From positions 1 through 61,578 of the forward strand of contig JARIHD010000094.1 of NCBI GenBank assembly GCA_029288425.1: DNA of 61,578 nucleotides, written 5' to 3'. The translations under genes and the position numbers were made by a program. This stretch comes from Candidatus Saccharimonadota bacterium (GTDB taxonomy: Bacteria; Patescibacteriota; Saccharimonadia; Saccharimonadales; UBA4665). Position 1 is the first letter of the stretch. Every line of letters starts with the position of its first letter. This document shows positions 6,409 through 14,728 of this stretch, piece after piece. The notes below the pieces were generated by a model that worked only from the letters and a program-made list of their open reading frames with translations, was not told the origin of the DNA and ran no database searches.

Positions 6409-8115
6409 ATGACTAATCAAGCTGAACTCCAAATACCTTATCATGAGACAAATGTCGCCCATGCCGGGTACGATCCCGCCCTCGACCCAACACTCCATTT
6501 TTCAGTAGACTGCCTGCAACTAATCGGAGCATCCGAAGCAAGCGCCCTGATGCATGCCCGAAACGTAGTCGCAGCCAGCGACTACGAGGAGCTTAAGCCC
6601 AAAATAAGCGAACTGAACCTCCAAACATCAGCCGTTGGCCAGTTTTACCAAACCCGCCCGCATCTCGTCAACCTCGGAAATGAGTTCATATCATTAATTG
6701 AAAAACGGGCTGCACTGATATCTAAACACGAAGATCGCGTAGATGAAGCAAAGCTGGCCAAAATTACCCACCGCCTAAACAACTTATACCATGCCCACAA
6801 AAACAACTTCGACCCCATCTCGCCAGACATCATCCTGCAAGAATTAAGCCAGATGATAACAGAGGTAACGAGGCAACATCCTTTGGCAGACCGTATCGAA
6901 GGTTTATTTAACGACTACTCGACGGCCGGCAGCGAGATTCGGGATGACCTTATCCGTCAGATCGGTGATTTACTGCATAGCAGCACCGAACTAGATGGCG
7001 AACTTATAGGCTCCATATTCATGCACTCCCAGACCGAATTAGTAATGGGCAAGTTTGCCCATTTTGAAGCGCGTGGTTTGGATATACAGGATATAGAAAA
7101 CAGAATGAACGAGGAGGGTTTTCTGCCGCAACCCGTAGACAGGCTGCACGATGCAAATCCCGATCTTAAATTCCGCTCTCCGACGCAAGTCGTAGAACAA
7201 TGTAACCTTATCGTAAACGTAGGCAAGAAATCCGACCAGGCAGACGCGCGTATGGCTCCTCTGTACCGCAAATTCAATGAGATCCAGGCCGGCCGTCGCA
7301 TCCAGGACGCATGCCTTATGGCTACTGCGGCAGCGCGTGCCCTTGCTTCGGCGGAATATAACGTGGACCGTCGGCTCTACAATGACGAGGTAGAAATCAA
7401 CTTGGACGAGTTTCCGTTTACCATGGCCAAGCGGGATGCAGAAGGGCGGATCGATCCGAATGAGTATGCAGCGCTCATGGTCCTCACCAAAGAACTCATG
7501 CTGCGACAACCCCGTCAAGAGATAGCCGACTTTTTGAAAACCGTGCCGCTTGGCGTATCCATTGATTTCGAATCAACGCTAACCGCCATGTTTGAACAAG
7601 CCGGGCAAACGCCTCATTCGCGCGACCTCGCCGACTCTCTGGAAGCAGCCCAGCTCATGATTACGCGCCATCTCGACGCCGTGCATGCCGAGGCGCGAAT
7701 GGTCGACGATGTTCTGGCGGGCAAAAAACCGCGGGCAAAAAACAAAAATCCGAAGCCCGAAGAAGTTGAGGCTGCAGCATTGCACGGCAAACTTCACCGC
7801 GCAGGTTTTTCAACAAAACCGGAAAAAGCGCTCGTGACCGCCATCGCCACAGGCAAGTGGGAGCAGCTGCAAAATGCACATTCCAAACTAAGGGCTACTA
7901 TAGAAGCAGTGGCAGGGTTTTCGGATACGTTCGGACTGGACGTCACCCGCGACCATCCGGCACACAAAAGTGCAGGCGCTTCATTTGAACCCCTGCTAAA
8001 AGGAATAGCTACCGCACTTCGTAAAGACCGCGGCACCATCGGACGCGTGCTGACGGCCGGCCAATTATCACAGCTCAAATCAGCACTCGGCCAGGCCGGA
8101 TACGATACGGTATAG
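6409..8115 (+). CDS. Large soluble hypothetical protein, mostly helical
   Basis: 568 residues with no signal peptide, membrane segment or recognised motif. Composition (Leu, Ala, Glu, Gln, Arg; many amphipathic stretches such as EHDRVDEAKLAKITHRLNNL-like segments) predicts an almost entirely helical cytoplasmic protein. A Lys/Pro-rich linker (AGKKPRAKNKNPKPEEVE, about residues 440-458) separates a long N-terminal part from a roughly 110-residue C-terminal helical domain. No catalytic signature is visible. The gene stands alone and converges on the 8337 gene across a 221-base gap in which nothing recognisable was found. Confidence 0.65.
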   Translation: MTNQAELQIPYHETNVAHAGYDPALDPTLHFSVDCLQLIGASEASALMHARNVVAASDYEELKPKISELNLQTSAVGQFYQTRPHLVNLGNEFISLIEKRAALISKHEDRVDEAKLAKITHRLNNLYHAHKNNFDPISPDIILQELSQMITEVTRQHPLADRIEGLFNDYSTAGSEIRDDLIRQIGDLLHSSTELDGELIGSIFMHSQTELVMGKFAHFEARGLDIQDIENRMNEEGFLPQPVDRLHDANPDLKFRSPTQVVEQCNLIVNVGKKSDQADARMAPLYRKFNEIQAGRRIQDACLMATAAARALASAEYNVDRRLYNDEVEINLDEFPFTMAKRDAEGRIDPNEYAALMVLTKELMLRQPRQEIADFLKTVPLGVSIDFESTLTAMFEQAGQTPHSRDLADSLEAAQLMITRHLDAVHAEARMVDDVLAGKKPRAKNKNPKPEEVEAAALHGKLHRAGFSTKPEKALVTAIATGKWEQLQNAHSKLRATIEAVAGFSDTFGLDVTRDHPAHKSAGASFEPLLKGIATALRKDRGTIGRVLTAGQLSQLKSALGQAGYDTV

Positions 8116-8336
8116 AAGCTGGCATTATAGCGCGACAAGGAGCACAGACTCATTAATGATAAGTCCAGAGATAGATTTTTTCATCAACAGCACTAGAAAT
8201 TATAGGGCAGTGCGGCGCACCCCAAGACAGCCAAAATGATTGCCCACAACCTTATCGTTCCTCCCGGCCGCTTTTCGACTCTGATGCGTCTGACAAAATT
8301 ATCCATACACAAATAGCGCGCATTTCGGCTTGACGC

Positions 8337-9263
8337 TCAATAATCGAGGCGCAGGCGCAGACTTTCGTCGAGCGGATGCGCAATCAGCCGAACCGCATCA
8401 CATACCGTCAGGTTGCCGACCAACTGATTGGCGGGATGGGCGCGTAGCCGGTCCTCAAAAGCGTGAAGACTATCGGGAATTGCAGAATACGGTGTCATTT
8501 GACGGGCAGGCAATTCCCAGCCTAAATTATTCGGATTCTCCCCTCGATATTCAGAACCGAGACAGGGAGCGGAAAACGTACTGTCAAAACTATAGCATTT
8601 GGTTTGAGGCTCCATTACTGTTGGATCAACAAAATTTGAATACAATGACTGCCAATAATCAAAATGCCGTGTCCCGATCTGGACAGAACGCCCGAGTGCC
8701 AGCCGGCTGGCAACTTTTCTGCGTCCTGCGGCGAGGCTGATACCGCGCGTTAGCGACAGATGTATTGCATCTTTTTCCGCCTCGGGATCGTGACTGTTCG
8801 GGTCGTACGTTTTTTGAATATCCCGCGTTTCTACAAATTCGGCCCCATCAAAAAGTCTGACCGATTCGAGCACGTCTTCAGCATCGGTAAGCGCGGATAG
8901 ATTAAGCTGAAGAATTTTTTCGAGTATGTAATTCATGGCGCTGCGCTCTATATGCCTGTCAGATGTATAGCTGACATTCTGGCGGCCGGCACGCAGGGCA
9001 AGCATCGTACTGCCTTCGCGGTCACCAGTCCATGCAGTATGGTCTACTGCCAGAGTCGCGTCTGCGGCACGGTAATCATCAGGCAGGGCACAGCCCCGGG
9101 TATCGCAGCTGATCATGAATCTATAGCCCGAACTGCGATGCCAGAAAGACTGCCCGTTTGGCACATATGTCGATTCGGCACTATTAAATAGGCGTTCGAA
9201 CGCATATTGTTGTTGGGGGCTAAAAACGAGGCCCTTTTGGGCAGTTTGCTCGGCCAAATTCAT
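8337..9263 (-). CDS. Hypothetical protein
   Basis: 308 residues, soluble, with no recognised family. Three Cys lie in FMISCDTRGCALPDD-type and TKCYSF contexts. The middle is acidic (DIQKTYDPNSHDPEAEKDAI) and the C-terminus contains HAFEDRLRAHPANQLVGNLTV. In size and style it resembles the other lineage-specific soluble hypotheticals here (54412, 55208), but no significant similarity to them can be claimed by eye. The promoter is unclear: TATAAT lies 24 bases upstream and a GATAAA closer. Confidence 0.55.
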   Translation of the reverse strand: MNLAEQTAQKGLVFSPQQQYAFERLFNSAESTYVPNGQSFWHRSSGYRFMISCDTRGCALPDDYRAADATLAVDHTAWTGDREGSTMLALRAGRQNVSYTSDRHIERSAMNYILEKILQLNLSALTDAEDVLESVRLFDGAEFVETRDIQKTYDPNSHDPEAEKDAIHLSLTRGISLAAGRRKVASRLALGRSVQIGTRHFDYWQSLYSNFVDPTVMEPQTKCYSFDSTFSAPCLGSEYRGENPNNLGWELPARQMTPYSAIPDSLHAFEDRLRAHPANQLVGNLTVCDAVRLIAHPLDESLRLRLDY

Positions 9264-9336
9264 TAACCTACTTTTATCGTACGGTCAATTATATGACAAA
9301 GTAAAAATTTTACAGCATCGAAAAATTATCTGGCGA

Positions 9337-10476
9337 TTATACTAACGCCGGGCGATGCTCAACTTTGCGGGTCTGAGCGGCAGCTTGGCCGTATTTGATG
9401 ATAAATTTTTCGACCATGTCGCGGGCGGTACGGTCTTCGATTTGTTTTGGCGGATGTTTTTGGAAATAAGCGGCCGGCTCGATAATCGCGCCAGCAAGTT
9501 TATTGTCCAGCGCCAGTTTGAGACAGCGAATAGAATCGATGGCCACGCCAGCGGAGTTAGGCGAATCTTCGACAGATAAACGCAGTTCCAAGTTCATCGG
9601 TACATCGCCAAAATGCTTGCTTTCAATGCGTAAAAAACAAATCTTGTTGTCTTTTTGCCATGGTACGTAGTCGGAAGGCCCGACATGGATGTCTTCGTCG
9701 GCAATCTGCTGACCGCGGGCATCTATCTGCGACCGTACAGCTTCCGTTTTGGAAATCTTTTTGCTTGCCAAGCGTTCTCTTTCGAGCATATTCAGAAAGT
9801 CGGTATTGCCACCGGTGTTCAGCTGGTAGGTACGTTCTATTTTCATGCCGCGGTCCAGGAAAAGGTTAACCAGCGTGCGGTGGGTGATGGTAGCGCCGAC
9901 TTGGGCTTTGATATCGTCACCGATAACGGGTAGTCCGGCTTTTTGGAATTTGGCCGCCCAAACGGGATTGGAGGCGATAAAGACAGGAATGCAGTTTACA
10001 AAACCGCAGCCGGCATCAATAGCGGCCTGGGCGTAAAATTCGGTTGCTTTTTGGGAACCGACAGGGAGGTAATTGATCACGGCATCAACTTTAGCATCCT
10101 TTAGTACTTTGACGACGTCGACTGATTTTTGCTTTTCATCGACCGGCACGAGTTCGGCGGTATATTTGTTCATGCCATCCAGGACGGGACCGCGCAACAC
10201 TTTGACACCCAGCTTCGGCACTTTGGCAAAAACCGCAGTGTTGTTTGGCTCGGCATAAATTGCTTCGGCAACGTCTTTGCCCACCTTGTTGGTATTTACA
10301 TCAAAGGCCGCCACCACTTCGATGTCGCTAATGTGGTAGCCGCCAAAATTAACATGCATTACACCGGGTACAAATTCATCATCCCGCGCATCTTTATAAT
10401 AATGAATACCTTGCACCAGCGATGAAGCACAGTTGCCCACGCCAATAATAGCTATCCGGATCTTTTTACGCGCCAT
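9337..10476 (-). CDS. ino1: Myo-inositol-1-phosphate synthase
   Basis: 379 residues, as expected for the short bacterial/archaeal form. It converts glucose 6-phosphate to 1L-myo-inositol 1-phosphate through an NAD-dependent oxidation, aldol cyclisation and reduction in the cytosol. The N-terminal Rossmann loop is GVGNCAS (residues 12-18), the form seen in actinobacterial and archaeal enzymes. VINYLPVGSQKATEFYAQAA, FVNCIPVFIAS, GDDIKAQVGATITHR and QLNTGGNTDFLNM are family blocks. A leader of about 45 bases with a GGAGG Shine-Dalgarno precedes the ATG. It is divergent from a LysR gene, a likely local regulator. Inositol phosphate could feed a phosphoinositide or other inositol-containing envelope component, but no partner gene for this is in the window. 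Confidence 0.92.
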   Translation of the reverse strand: MARKKIRIAIIGVGNCASSLVQGIHYYKDARDDEFVPGVMHVNFGGYHISDIEVVAAFDVNTNKVGKDVAEAIYAEPNNTAVFAKVPKLGVKVLRGPVLDGMNKYTAELVPVDEKQKSVDVVKVLKDAKVDAVINYLPVGSQKATEFYAQAAIDAGCGFVNCIPVFIASNPVWAAKFQKAGLPVIGDDIKAQVGATITHRTLVNLFLDRGMKIERTYQLNTGGNTDFLNMLERERLASKKISKTEAVRSQIDARGQQIADEDIHVGPSDYVPWQKDNKICFLRIESKHFGDVPMNLELRLSVEDSPNSAGVAIDSIRCLKLALDNKLAGAIIEPAAYFQKHPPKQIEDRTARDMVEKFIIKYGQAAAQTRKVEHRPALV

Positions 10477-10527
10477 AAAATAGTTCCTCCCTAATGCTTG
10501 CTAAGGGTAATGGTAGCTGGCAGAAGC

Positions 10528-10564
10528 ATAATAAACAAATATAGATATGTTATGATGCTATAAT
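10528..10564. promoter_or_regulatory. Divergent ino1 / lysR promoter region with central dyad
   Basis: The minus-strand -10 for ino1 (TATTAT, 10528-10533) and the plus-strand -10 for the LysR gene (TATAAT, 10559-10564, 8 bases before its ATG) flank an imperfect 18-base dyad, AACAAATATAGATATGTT (10534-10551, 14 of 18 positions symmetric). This is a fitting place for a LysR-type operator. Confidence 0.4.
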
Positions 10565-10572
10565 AAATAATT

Positions 10573-11478
10573 ATGGAAGAACGTCTGGTAAAGTTTATCA
10601 AGATCGTTGACGCCGGCAGTTTTACTCGCGCCGCACGCCTGATGCACATTTCGCAGCCGGCACTGACGGTAGCCATGCAAAAACTGGAGCGGGAACTCGG
10701 AGCTGATCTGTTGGTCCGCGGCCGTCATGCATTGTCATTGACCGCAGCAGGAAAAGTAGCCTACAACGCCGGCAAAACACTACAAACTGAAACCCAAAAT
10801 CTACAATTGCACATCCGCGAAGCCGCCCAGCAGAAGATGGCCATAAACCTGGGGCTTATCGACAGCGTCGGCGAAATGCTATTTTCCAGTAATCAATATT
10901 TGCAGGAACTGGAGGAGCACGCGCGCCTGTCGCTGACCATCGATAACTCCAGCCGTCTGGAACAGCAAGTCGAGCACGACGAACTGGATGCGGCGTTTGT
11001 CGCAGCCTTTGACCGGTTGCCTTCGGCCCTGCAAGCAGAAACAATTGCGCCCGAACCGCTCATTTTTGTGACGCACCCCGAAGACGCCTCTGCTGTGCGG
11101 AAGTCTATAAAAATACAGGGCTGCGTGCAGGCATTTTTGAGCTACAACCAGGATTCGCGTACCGCCGAACACATTGCCCGTCACTTTGCAGAGCAGAACA
11201 TCACACTCGAAACCACCTTTCATTCCACCAGTCCCGAAATTATGCTGCAATTGATCTTGGCACGGCGGGGAAGCGCCGTATTGCCTTACCGTCTGGTGCG
11301 CGTAGGGCTAGAGAACGGCAGCCTGCATGCTATACATATCGGCAAAAATCCACTCGTGCTGCGTCCGATTGTCCGTATACACCGTAAAGGCCGAATGCTG
11401 CCGGCGCAGATTGAACGTTCGTCGCATCACATCCGCGAACAGCTGCAGGCTCTATACCGGTCGGCCCAGCAGATATGA
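10573..11478 (+). CDS. LysR-family transcriptional regulator
   Basis: 301 residues, normal for LysR regulators. The N-terminal winged helix-turn-helix is clear: FIKIVDAGSFTRAARLMHIS, then QPALTVAMQKLERELGADLL, then VRGRHALSLTAAG. It is followed by a helical linker and a two-lobed effector-binding domain (for example INLGLIDSVGEML and QLILARRGSAVLPYRLV, which end typical substrate-binding strands). It is transcribed away from ino1 with a dyad between the promoters, so it probably regulates ino1 and itself. The effector is unknown. LysR regulators are uncommon in reduced CPR genomes. A second promoter for the next gene lies just past its stop codon. Confidence 0.88.
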   Translation: MEERLVKFIKIVDAGSFTRAARLMHISQPALTVAMQKLERELGADLLVRGRHALSLTAAGKVAYNAGKTLQTETQNLQLHIREAAQQKMAINLGLIDSVGEMLFSSNQYLQELEEHARLSLTIDNSSRLEQQVEHDELDAAFVAAFDRLPSALQAETIAPEPLIFVTHPEDASAVRKSIKIQGCVQAFLSYNQDSRTAEHIARHFAEQNITLETTFHSTSPEIMLQLILARRGSAVLPYRLVRVGLENGSLHAIHIGKNPLVLRPIVRIHRKGRMLPAQIERSSHHIREQLQALYRSAQQI

Positions 11479-11491
11479 AGCTACATCATGC

Positions 11492-11497
11492 TATACT
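11492..11497 (+). promoter_or_regulatory. -10 box, leaderless type, deciding the DUF3152 start
   Basis: TATACT ends 7 bases before ATG 11505. The in-frame ATG at 11475 lies upstream of this box and has no Shine-Dalgarno, so 11505 is preferred. Confidence 0.5.
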
Positions 11498-11504
11498 AAA
11501 AACG

Positions 11505-12908
11505 ATGAAACGGCACAAAAAACACCGGCGATTTTCGCCGAGTGTGCGCAGGATCGCACTTGTAAGCGCCCTCGTTTTAGTAGGGCTTTTTGTAATTCTG
11601 AACGCTATTCTGTGGCTTATGTATCAGGGTCGTACCTATCCTGGAACGCGTGTTATGGGGCACCCTATCGGCAGCGTTGCGTACGCCGATCTGGGTAAAA
11701 AGGTAGACACCTTGCAGCTTCTACCGGAAAAAGTCATCTACACCTATGACGGCAAATTCATCGAACTGCCCGCTTCGGAAGTAGGCGTACGCAAAGATAT
11801 ATCCCGTACTACCAACAGCGGAGAAGCGCAAAAATTCTGGCTTCCCCTGGTGAATTTGTTTAAAAAACCGACACTACTGTCGCCGGTAACTATAGACGAC
11901 AAAAAACTGGCCGAAGCCAGCCAAAAAATCGCCCCGGCCTTGGGCAAAGAACCGATCAGCGCACGTCTGGTATTGAACGGCACCAACGTCAGTATTCAAA
12001 AAGAAGTATACGGATACGGCGTGGATAACAATTCGCTAAAACCCGCTCTTTTGGCCAGCCTCGACCAAGGCAAACATAAGGCAGCGGTCAAAGTTACGGT
12101 GTCGCGGCCGCAAATCCTGGCCAGTACGCTCGAAGACAAAAAGACCGACCTGGAGGCGCAAATCAAAACGCCCATTACCTTTGCTTTTGGCGGCAAAACC
12201 AAACAGGCGGGCGCGGCCGACATAGCCGGTTGGATGGTACAATCCGGGGAATCATACGTACCGTCACCTGAAAAAGTCCAAGCATACATAGTGGCTGCGG
12301 GCAAAGAATTAGGCATCCGCGTCAAAGACACACCCGGTACAGCAGCCAAGGCCGAACAAGCCGTCAAAAACCACCAAGCACTGACCGTAACACTCGTACA
12401 GCAGATGTCGCTCAAAACGTTTACCTATTGTACGGCTGTTCGCGGTGTGGATGCCGTACACTTAGTCAGCCTAAAGCCACGACTACAAGAGACATACAAC
12501 AGCCCCCGCGGCTGGTCGCTCGACGGACTGGTAGAATTCCGGGAAGTCAGCAGCGGCTGCGATTTTACCGTCTGGTTGTCGGCAGCCGCGCAAATGCCCA
12601 GTTTTGGCGCCATCTGCGATTCGCTCTGGAGTTGCCGCGTCGGACCAAACGTCGTTATCAACTTTGACCGCTGGCAAAACGCCAGTGAGGCCTGGAACGC
12701 CCGCGGCGGCAGTCTGGAAGATTACCGCCATATGGTCATCAATCACGAAACCGGCCACTGGTTCGGCTTCGGACACGCGTCTTGCCCGGGACCCGGCCAA
12801 CCGGCGCCGGTAATGCAGCAACAATCCATCGATTTGCAGGGCTGCACCTTCAATCCTTGGCCTACGGGCGGCGAACTCGGCATACTAAAACGTGATCTCG
12901 GCATATAA
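11505..12908 (+). CDS. Membrane-anchored DUF3152 metzincin-like protein
   Basis: 467 residues. A basic N-terminus (KRHKKHRR) and one membrane helix (about residues 18-43) anchor a large extracytoplasmic part. The first 300 residues resemble the repeated binding domains found in YoaR/VanW-type envelope proteins (TYPGTRVMGHPIG, then LPASEVGVRKD). The C-terminal part is a DUF3152 domain with HETGHWFGFGH (His at 414, 418 and 424 from the chosen start), the HExxHxxGxxH zinc motif of metzincin proteases. It continues as PGPGQPAPVMQQQS, matching actinobacterial DUF3152. An extracellular zinc protease acting on envelope or host protein is inferred. The substrate is unknown. Confidence 0.78.
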   Translation: MKRHKKHRRFSPSVRRIALVSALVLVGLFVILNAILWLMYQGRTYPGTRVMGHPIGSVAYADLGKKVDTLQLLPEKVIYTYDGKFIELPASEVGVRKDISRTTNSGEAQKFWLPLVNLFKKPTLLSPVTIDDKKLAEASQKIAPALGKEPISARLVLNGTNVSIQKEVYGYGVDNNSLKPALLASLDQGKHKAAVKVTVSRPQILASTLEDKKTDLEAQIKTPITFAFGGKTKQAGAADIAGWMVQSGESYVPSPEKVQAYIVAAGKELGIRVKDTPGTAAKAEQAVKNHQALTVTLVQQMSLKTFTYCTAVRGVDAVHLVSLKPRLQETYNSPRGWSLDGLVEFREVSSGCDFTVWLSAAAQMPSFGAICDSLWSCRVGPNVVINFDRWQNASEAWNARGGSLEDYRHMVINHETGHWFGFGHASCPGPGQPAPVMQQQSIDLQGCTFNPWPTGGELGILKRDLGI

Positions 12909-12934
12909 ATCCAGATAAAAACGCATAAATGCGC

Positions 12935-12940
12935 TATCAT
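12935..12940 (+). promoter_or_regulatory. -10 box of the Ldh_2 operon, leaderless type
   Basis: TATCAT ends 6 bases before ATG 12947. This favours that start over the in-frame upstream codon at 12929. Confidence 0.5.
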
Positions 12941-12946
12941 GGAACG

Positions 12947-13942
12947 ATGAAGCTAGCCATTTCCGACCTCCAGCACCAACTAAACGATTTTTTTGAATCC
13001 ATCGGCCTAAACCAGAAAGACGCACAGACCATGACAGATCTGGTGGTGGAACAAGAGTTGCTGGGCAATCAGTTCAGTGCCGTCGGCGAATTGGGCGGCA
13101 AACACGCACGGATGGTGGATCAGATCAAATCTAACGCCGAAGAAATTATTGTCGATAAACCAGCTGCGAAACTCGTCAAAGGCAACGGCCGACTAGCTCC
13201 CTTAATCACCGCGGATCACTTACCCGACGCCATCGACTGCGCCAAGCAACAGGGCATCTACGCCCTAGGCATCTATGACAGTACCTACAATGAATATTTT
13301 GATGTCTTTTGCCGCCGCATCGCGGCCGAAGATTGCATTGGCATTATCGTCGAAAACGGCGGCCCGCAAGGCGTGGTGCCTTTTGGTGGCCGCAGCGACG
13401 TAACGGGCACCAACCCCTTGGCATACGGTATTCCTACCAGTAAAAATCCGATTGTCTTTGACGCCGCCACCGCTATGCATGCGTATGGTCGGATCCGCCA
13501 AGCAAAAGAAAGGGGCGAACAGCTGCCTCAGAATGCGTACGTCGACAAAGAAGGGAACATGACCACCGATCCGCACAAAGCTTACGCAGTCTTACCATTC
13601 GGTGGCTTTAAAGGTTATGCCATTAATCTATTGGTCGAAGTCTTGACCACAAGCTTGGTCCGTAGCAAAGGCGGGCTAGACCAACCCACCGATAATCAGC
13701 GCCATATTGGAACTTTTATAATAGTCATCGACCCCGCGGCATTCGGCGATATCGACACATTCAAAAAATCTACCTCTAAATTGGCCGCAGATATTTTGTC
13801 CATAGAGCCGATCGATGCCGACCAGCCTGTCCGCGTACCCGGCTTTCGCGGTGCCGAACGCCGCCAGCGCTTTTTGCGATCCGGTGAAATAGAAATCGCC
13901 GACGTTGACTGGCAAAAATTTACCAAAGTACAGGAGAAATAG
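12947..13942 (+). CDS. Malate/L-lactate dehydrogenase family oxidoreductase (Ldh_2)
   Basis: 331 residues, normal for the Ldh_2 (PF02615) family of NAD(P)-dependent malate, sulfolactate, ureidoglycolate and delta-1-piperideine-2-carboxylate dehydrogenases. Family landmarks are GNQFSAVGELGGKHARM near the N-terminus, KGNGRLAPLITADHLPDAI, GRSDVTGTNPLAYGIPTSKNPIVFDAATA, LPFGGFKGYAINLLVEVL and the C-terminal RVPGFRGAERRQR. It interconverts a 2-oxo and a 2-hydroxy acid in the cytosol. The exact substrate cannot be told from sequence. It is first in an operon with a Nudix hydrolase 1 base downstream. Confidence 0.85.
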   Translation: MKLAISDLQHQLNDFFESIGLNQKDAQTMTDLVVEQELLGNQFSAVGELGGKHARMVDQIKSNAEEIIVDKPAAKLVKGNGRLAPLITADHLPDAIDCAKQQGIYALGIYDSTYNEYFDVFCRRIAAEDCIGIIVENGGPQGVVPFGGRSDVTGTNPLAYGIPTSKNPIVFDAATAMHAYGRIRQAKERGEQLPQNAYVDKEGNMTTDPHKAYAVLPFGGFKGYAINLLVEVLTTSLVRSKGGLDQPTDNQRHIGTFIIVIDPAAFGDIDTFKKSTSKLAADILSIEPIDADQPVRVPGFRGAERRQRFLRSGEIEIADVDWQKFTKVQEK

Positions 13943-13943
13943 T

Positions 13944-14378
13944 ATGGATATTGACCCCCGCCTTAATGACATTGATGACTGTCTGTACCGCGTCGCGGCT
14001 CGGGTATTGATCGTGCAAAATAATAAAGTGTTACTAGTCAAAGAATTACTAGGAGACGATTGGTGGGCGCTGCCCGGCGGCGGCATTGATCACGGCGAAA
14101 CAATTGAAGCCTCTATGCTGCGAGAGATCGAAGAGGAATTAGGCGTTCCCTCCCACAAAGTTTCCTCGGATTTCGAAATCGTTCATTATAATATCGGAAA
14201 TGTCGTCAACAACGTGCCGCGAATGAATCTGTATATCAAGGCAACAATATCCAAAGAATCCCTGGGAGCAACAAGCCATATCGCACAGTGGCAATGGTTC
14301 ACGAAAGATGAATTTTTCACAGCCCCGCTGCACGCCTCATTCGACAAACAAGCGCTGGCCGCAGTAATTTGGCAATAA
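13944..14378 (+). CDS. Nudix hydrolase
   Basis: 144 residues from the ATG at 13944, which follows AGGAG by 9 bases and the Ldh_2 stop by 1 base. The Nudix box is complete: G46-x5-E52-x7-R60-E61-x-E63-E64-E65-x-G67, within LPGGGIDHGETIEASMLREI and EEELGV. Members hydrolyse nucleoside diphosphates linked to another group, with Mg at the box Glu residues. The AARVLIVQNNKVLLVKE start is standard. The substrate is unknown, but a housecleaning role on an oxidised or alternative nucleotide is typical. Confidence 0.9.
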   Translation: MDIDPRLNDIDDCLYRVAARVLIVQNNKVLLVKELLGDDWWALPGGGIDHGETIEASMLREIEEELGVPSHKVSSDFEIVHYNIGNVVNNVPRMNLYIKATISKESLGATSHIAQWQWFTKDEFFTAPLHASFDKQALAAVIWQ

Positions 14379-14380
14379 AG

Positions 14381-14728
14381 ATGCAGTTTTCCCGCGTGAA
14401 GATCATTACCACCGTACCGCCCGCAGACGCCGATGCCCTACGCGAAGTTTTAGGAAAAGCCGGAGCAGGAAACATCGGCGAATACAGTTTTTGCAGTTTT
14501 TCATGCCAGGGCCAAGGCCGCTTTATACCTTCAGAAAATGCCAATCCCCACATCGGCAAAGCAAATAAACTTGAGATTGTCGAAGAAGAACGGATCGAGG
14601 TAATTTGCGATGGAGCAAACGCCAGGCAGGTTATAGCTGCCCTGCGACAAGCACACCCCTACGAGGAGCCGGCGATAGACATCGTGCCCTTACTCAGCGA
14701 AGAAGACCTAGAAAAACGACCATCATGA
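14381..14728 (+). CDS. YqfO/NIF3 insert-domain-like (CutA1-fold) small protein
   Basis: 115 residues from ATG 14381, two bases after the Nudix stop (an in-frame TTG at 14369 is less likely). It matches the stand-alone form of the dimeric ferredoxin-like domain inserted in YqfO/NIF3 proteins: KIITTVPPADADALREVLGKAGAGNIGEYSFCSFSCQGQGRF, then IGKANKLEIVEEERIEVICD and VIAALRQAHPYEEPAIDIVPL. The conserved AGAGxIGxYxxCSF and HPYEEPA blocks are very clear. The molecular role of the stand-alone form is not established. It may bind metal or a small ligand. Confidence 0.82.
   Translation: MQFSRVKIITTVPPADADALREVLGKAGAGNIGEYSFCSFSCQGQGRFIPSENANPHIGKANKLEIVEEERIEVICDGANARQVIAALRQAHPYEEPAIDIVPLLSEEDLEKRPS

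Noticed and set aside
7039-7518. 159-codon minus-strand frame inside the 568-residue gene
   Set aside because: No promoter or ribosome site. The plus-strand gene is continuous and has a promoter at the right distance.
8116-8336. Possible small RNA or tRNA in the 221-base gap
   Set aside because: No cloverleaf, no strong hairpin and no promoter-terminator pair seen.
10491-10676. Minus-strand frame containing a CEMCIRR stretch similar to the adapter peptide
   Set aside because: The DNA is not adapter sequence. It is a shadow of the LysR gene start and the ino1-lysR intergenic region.
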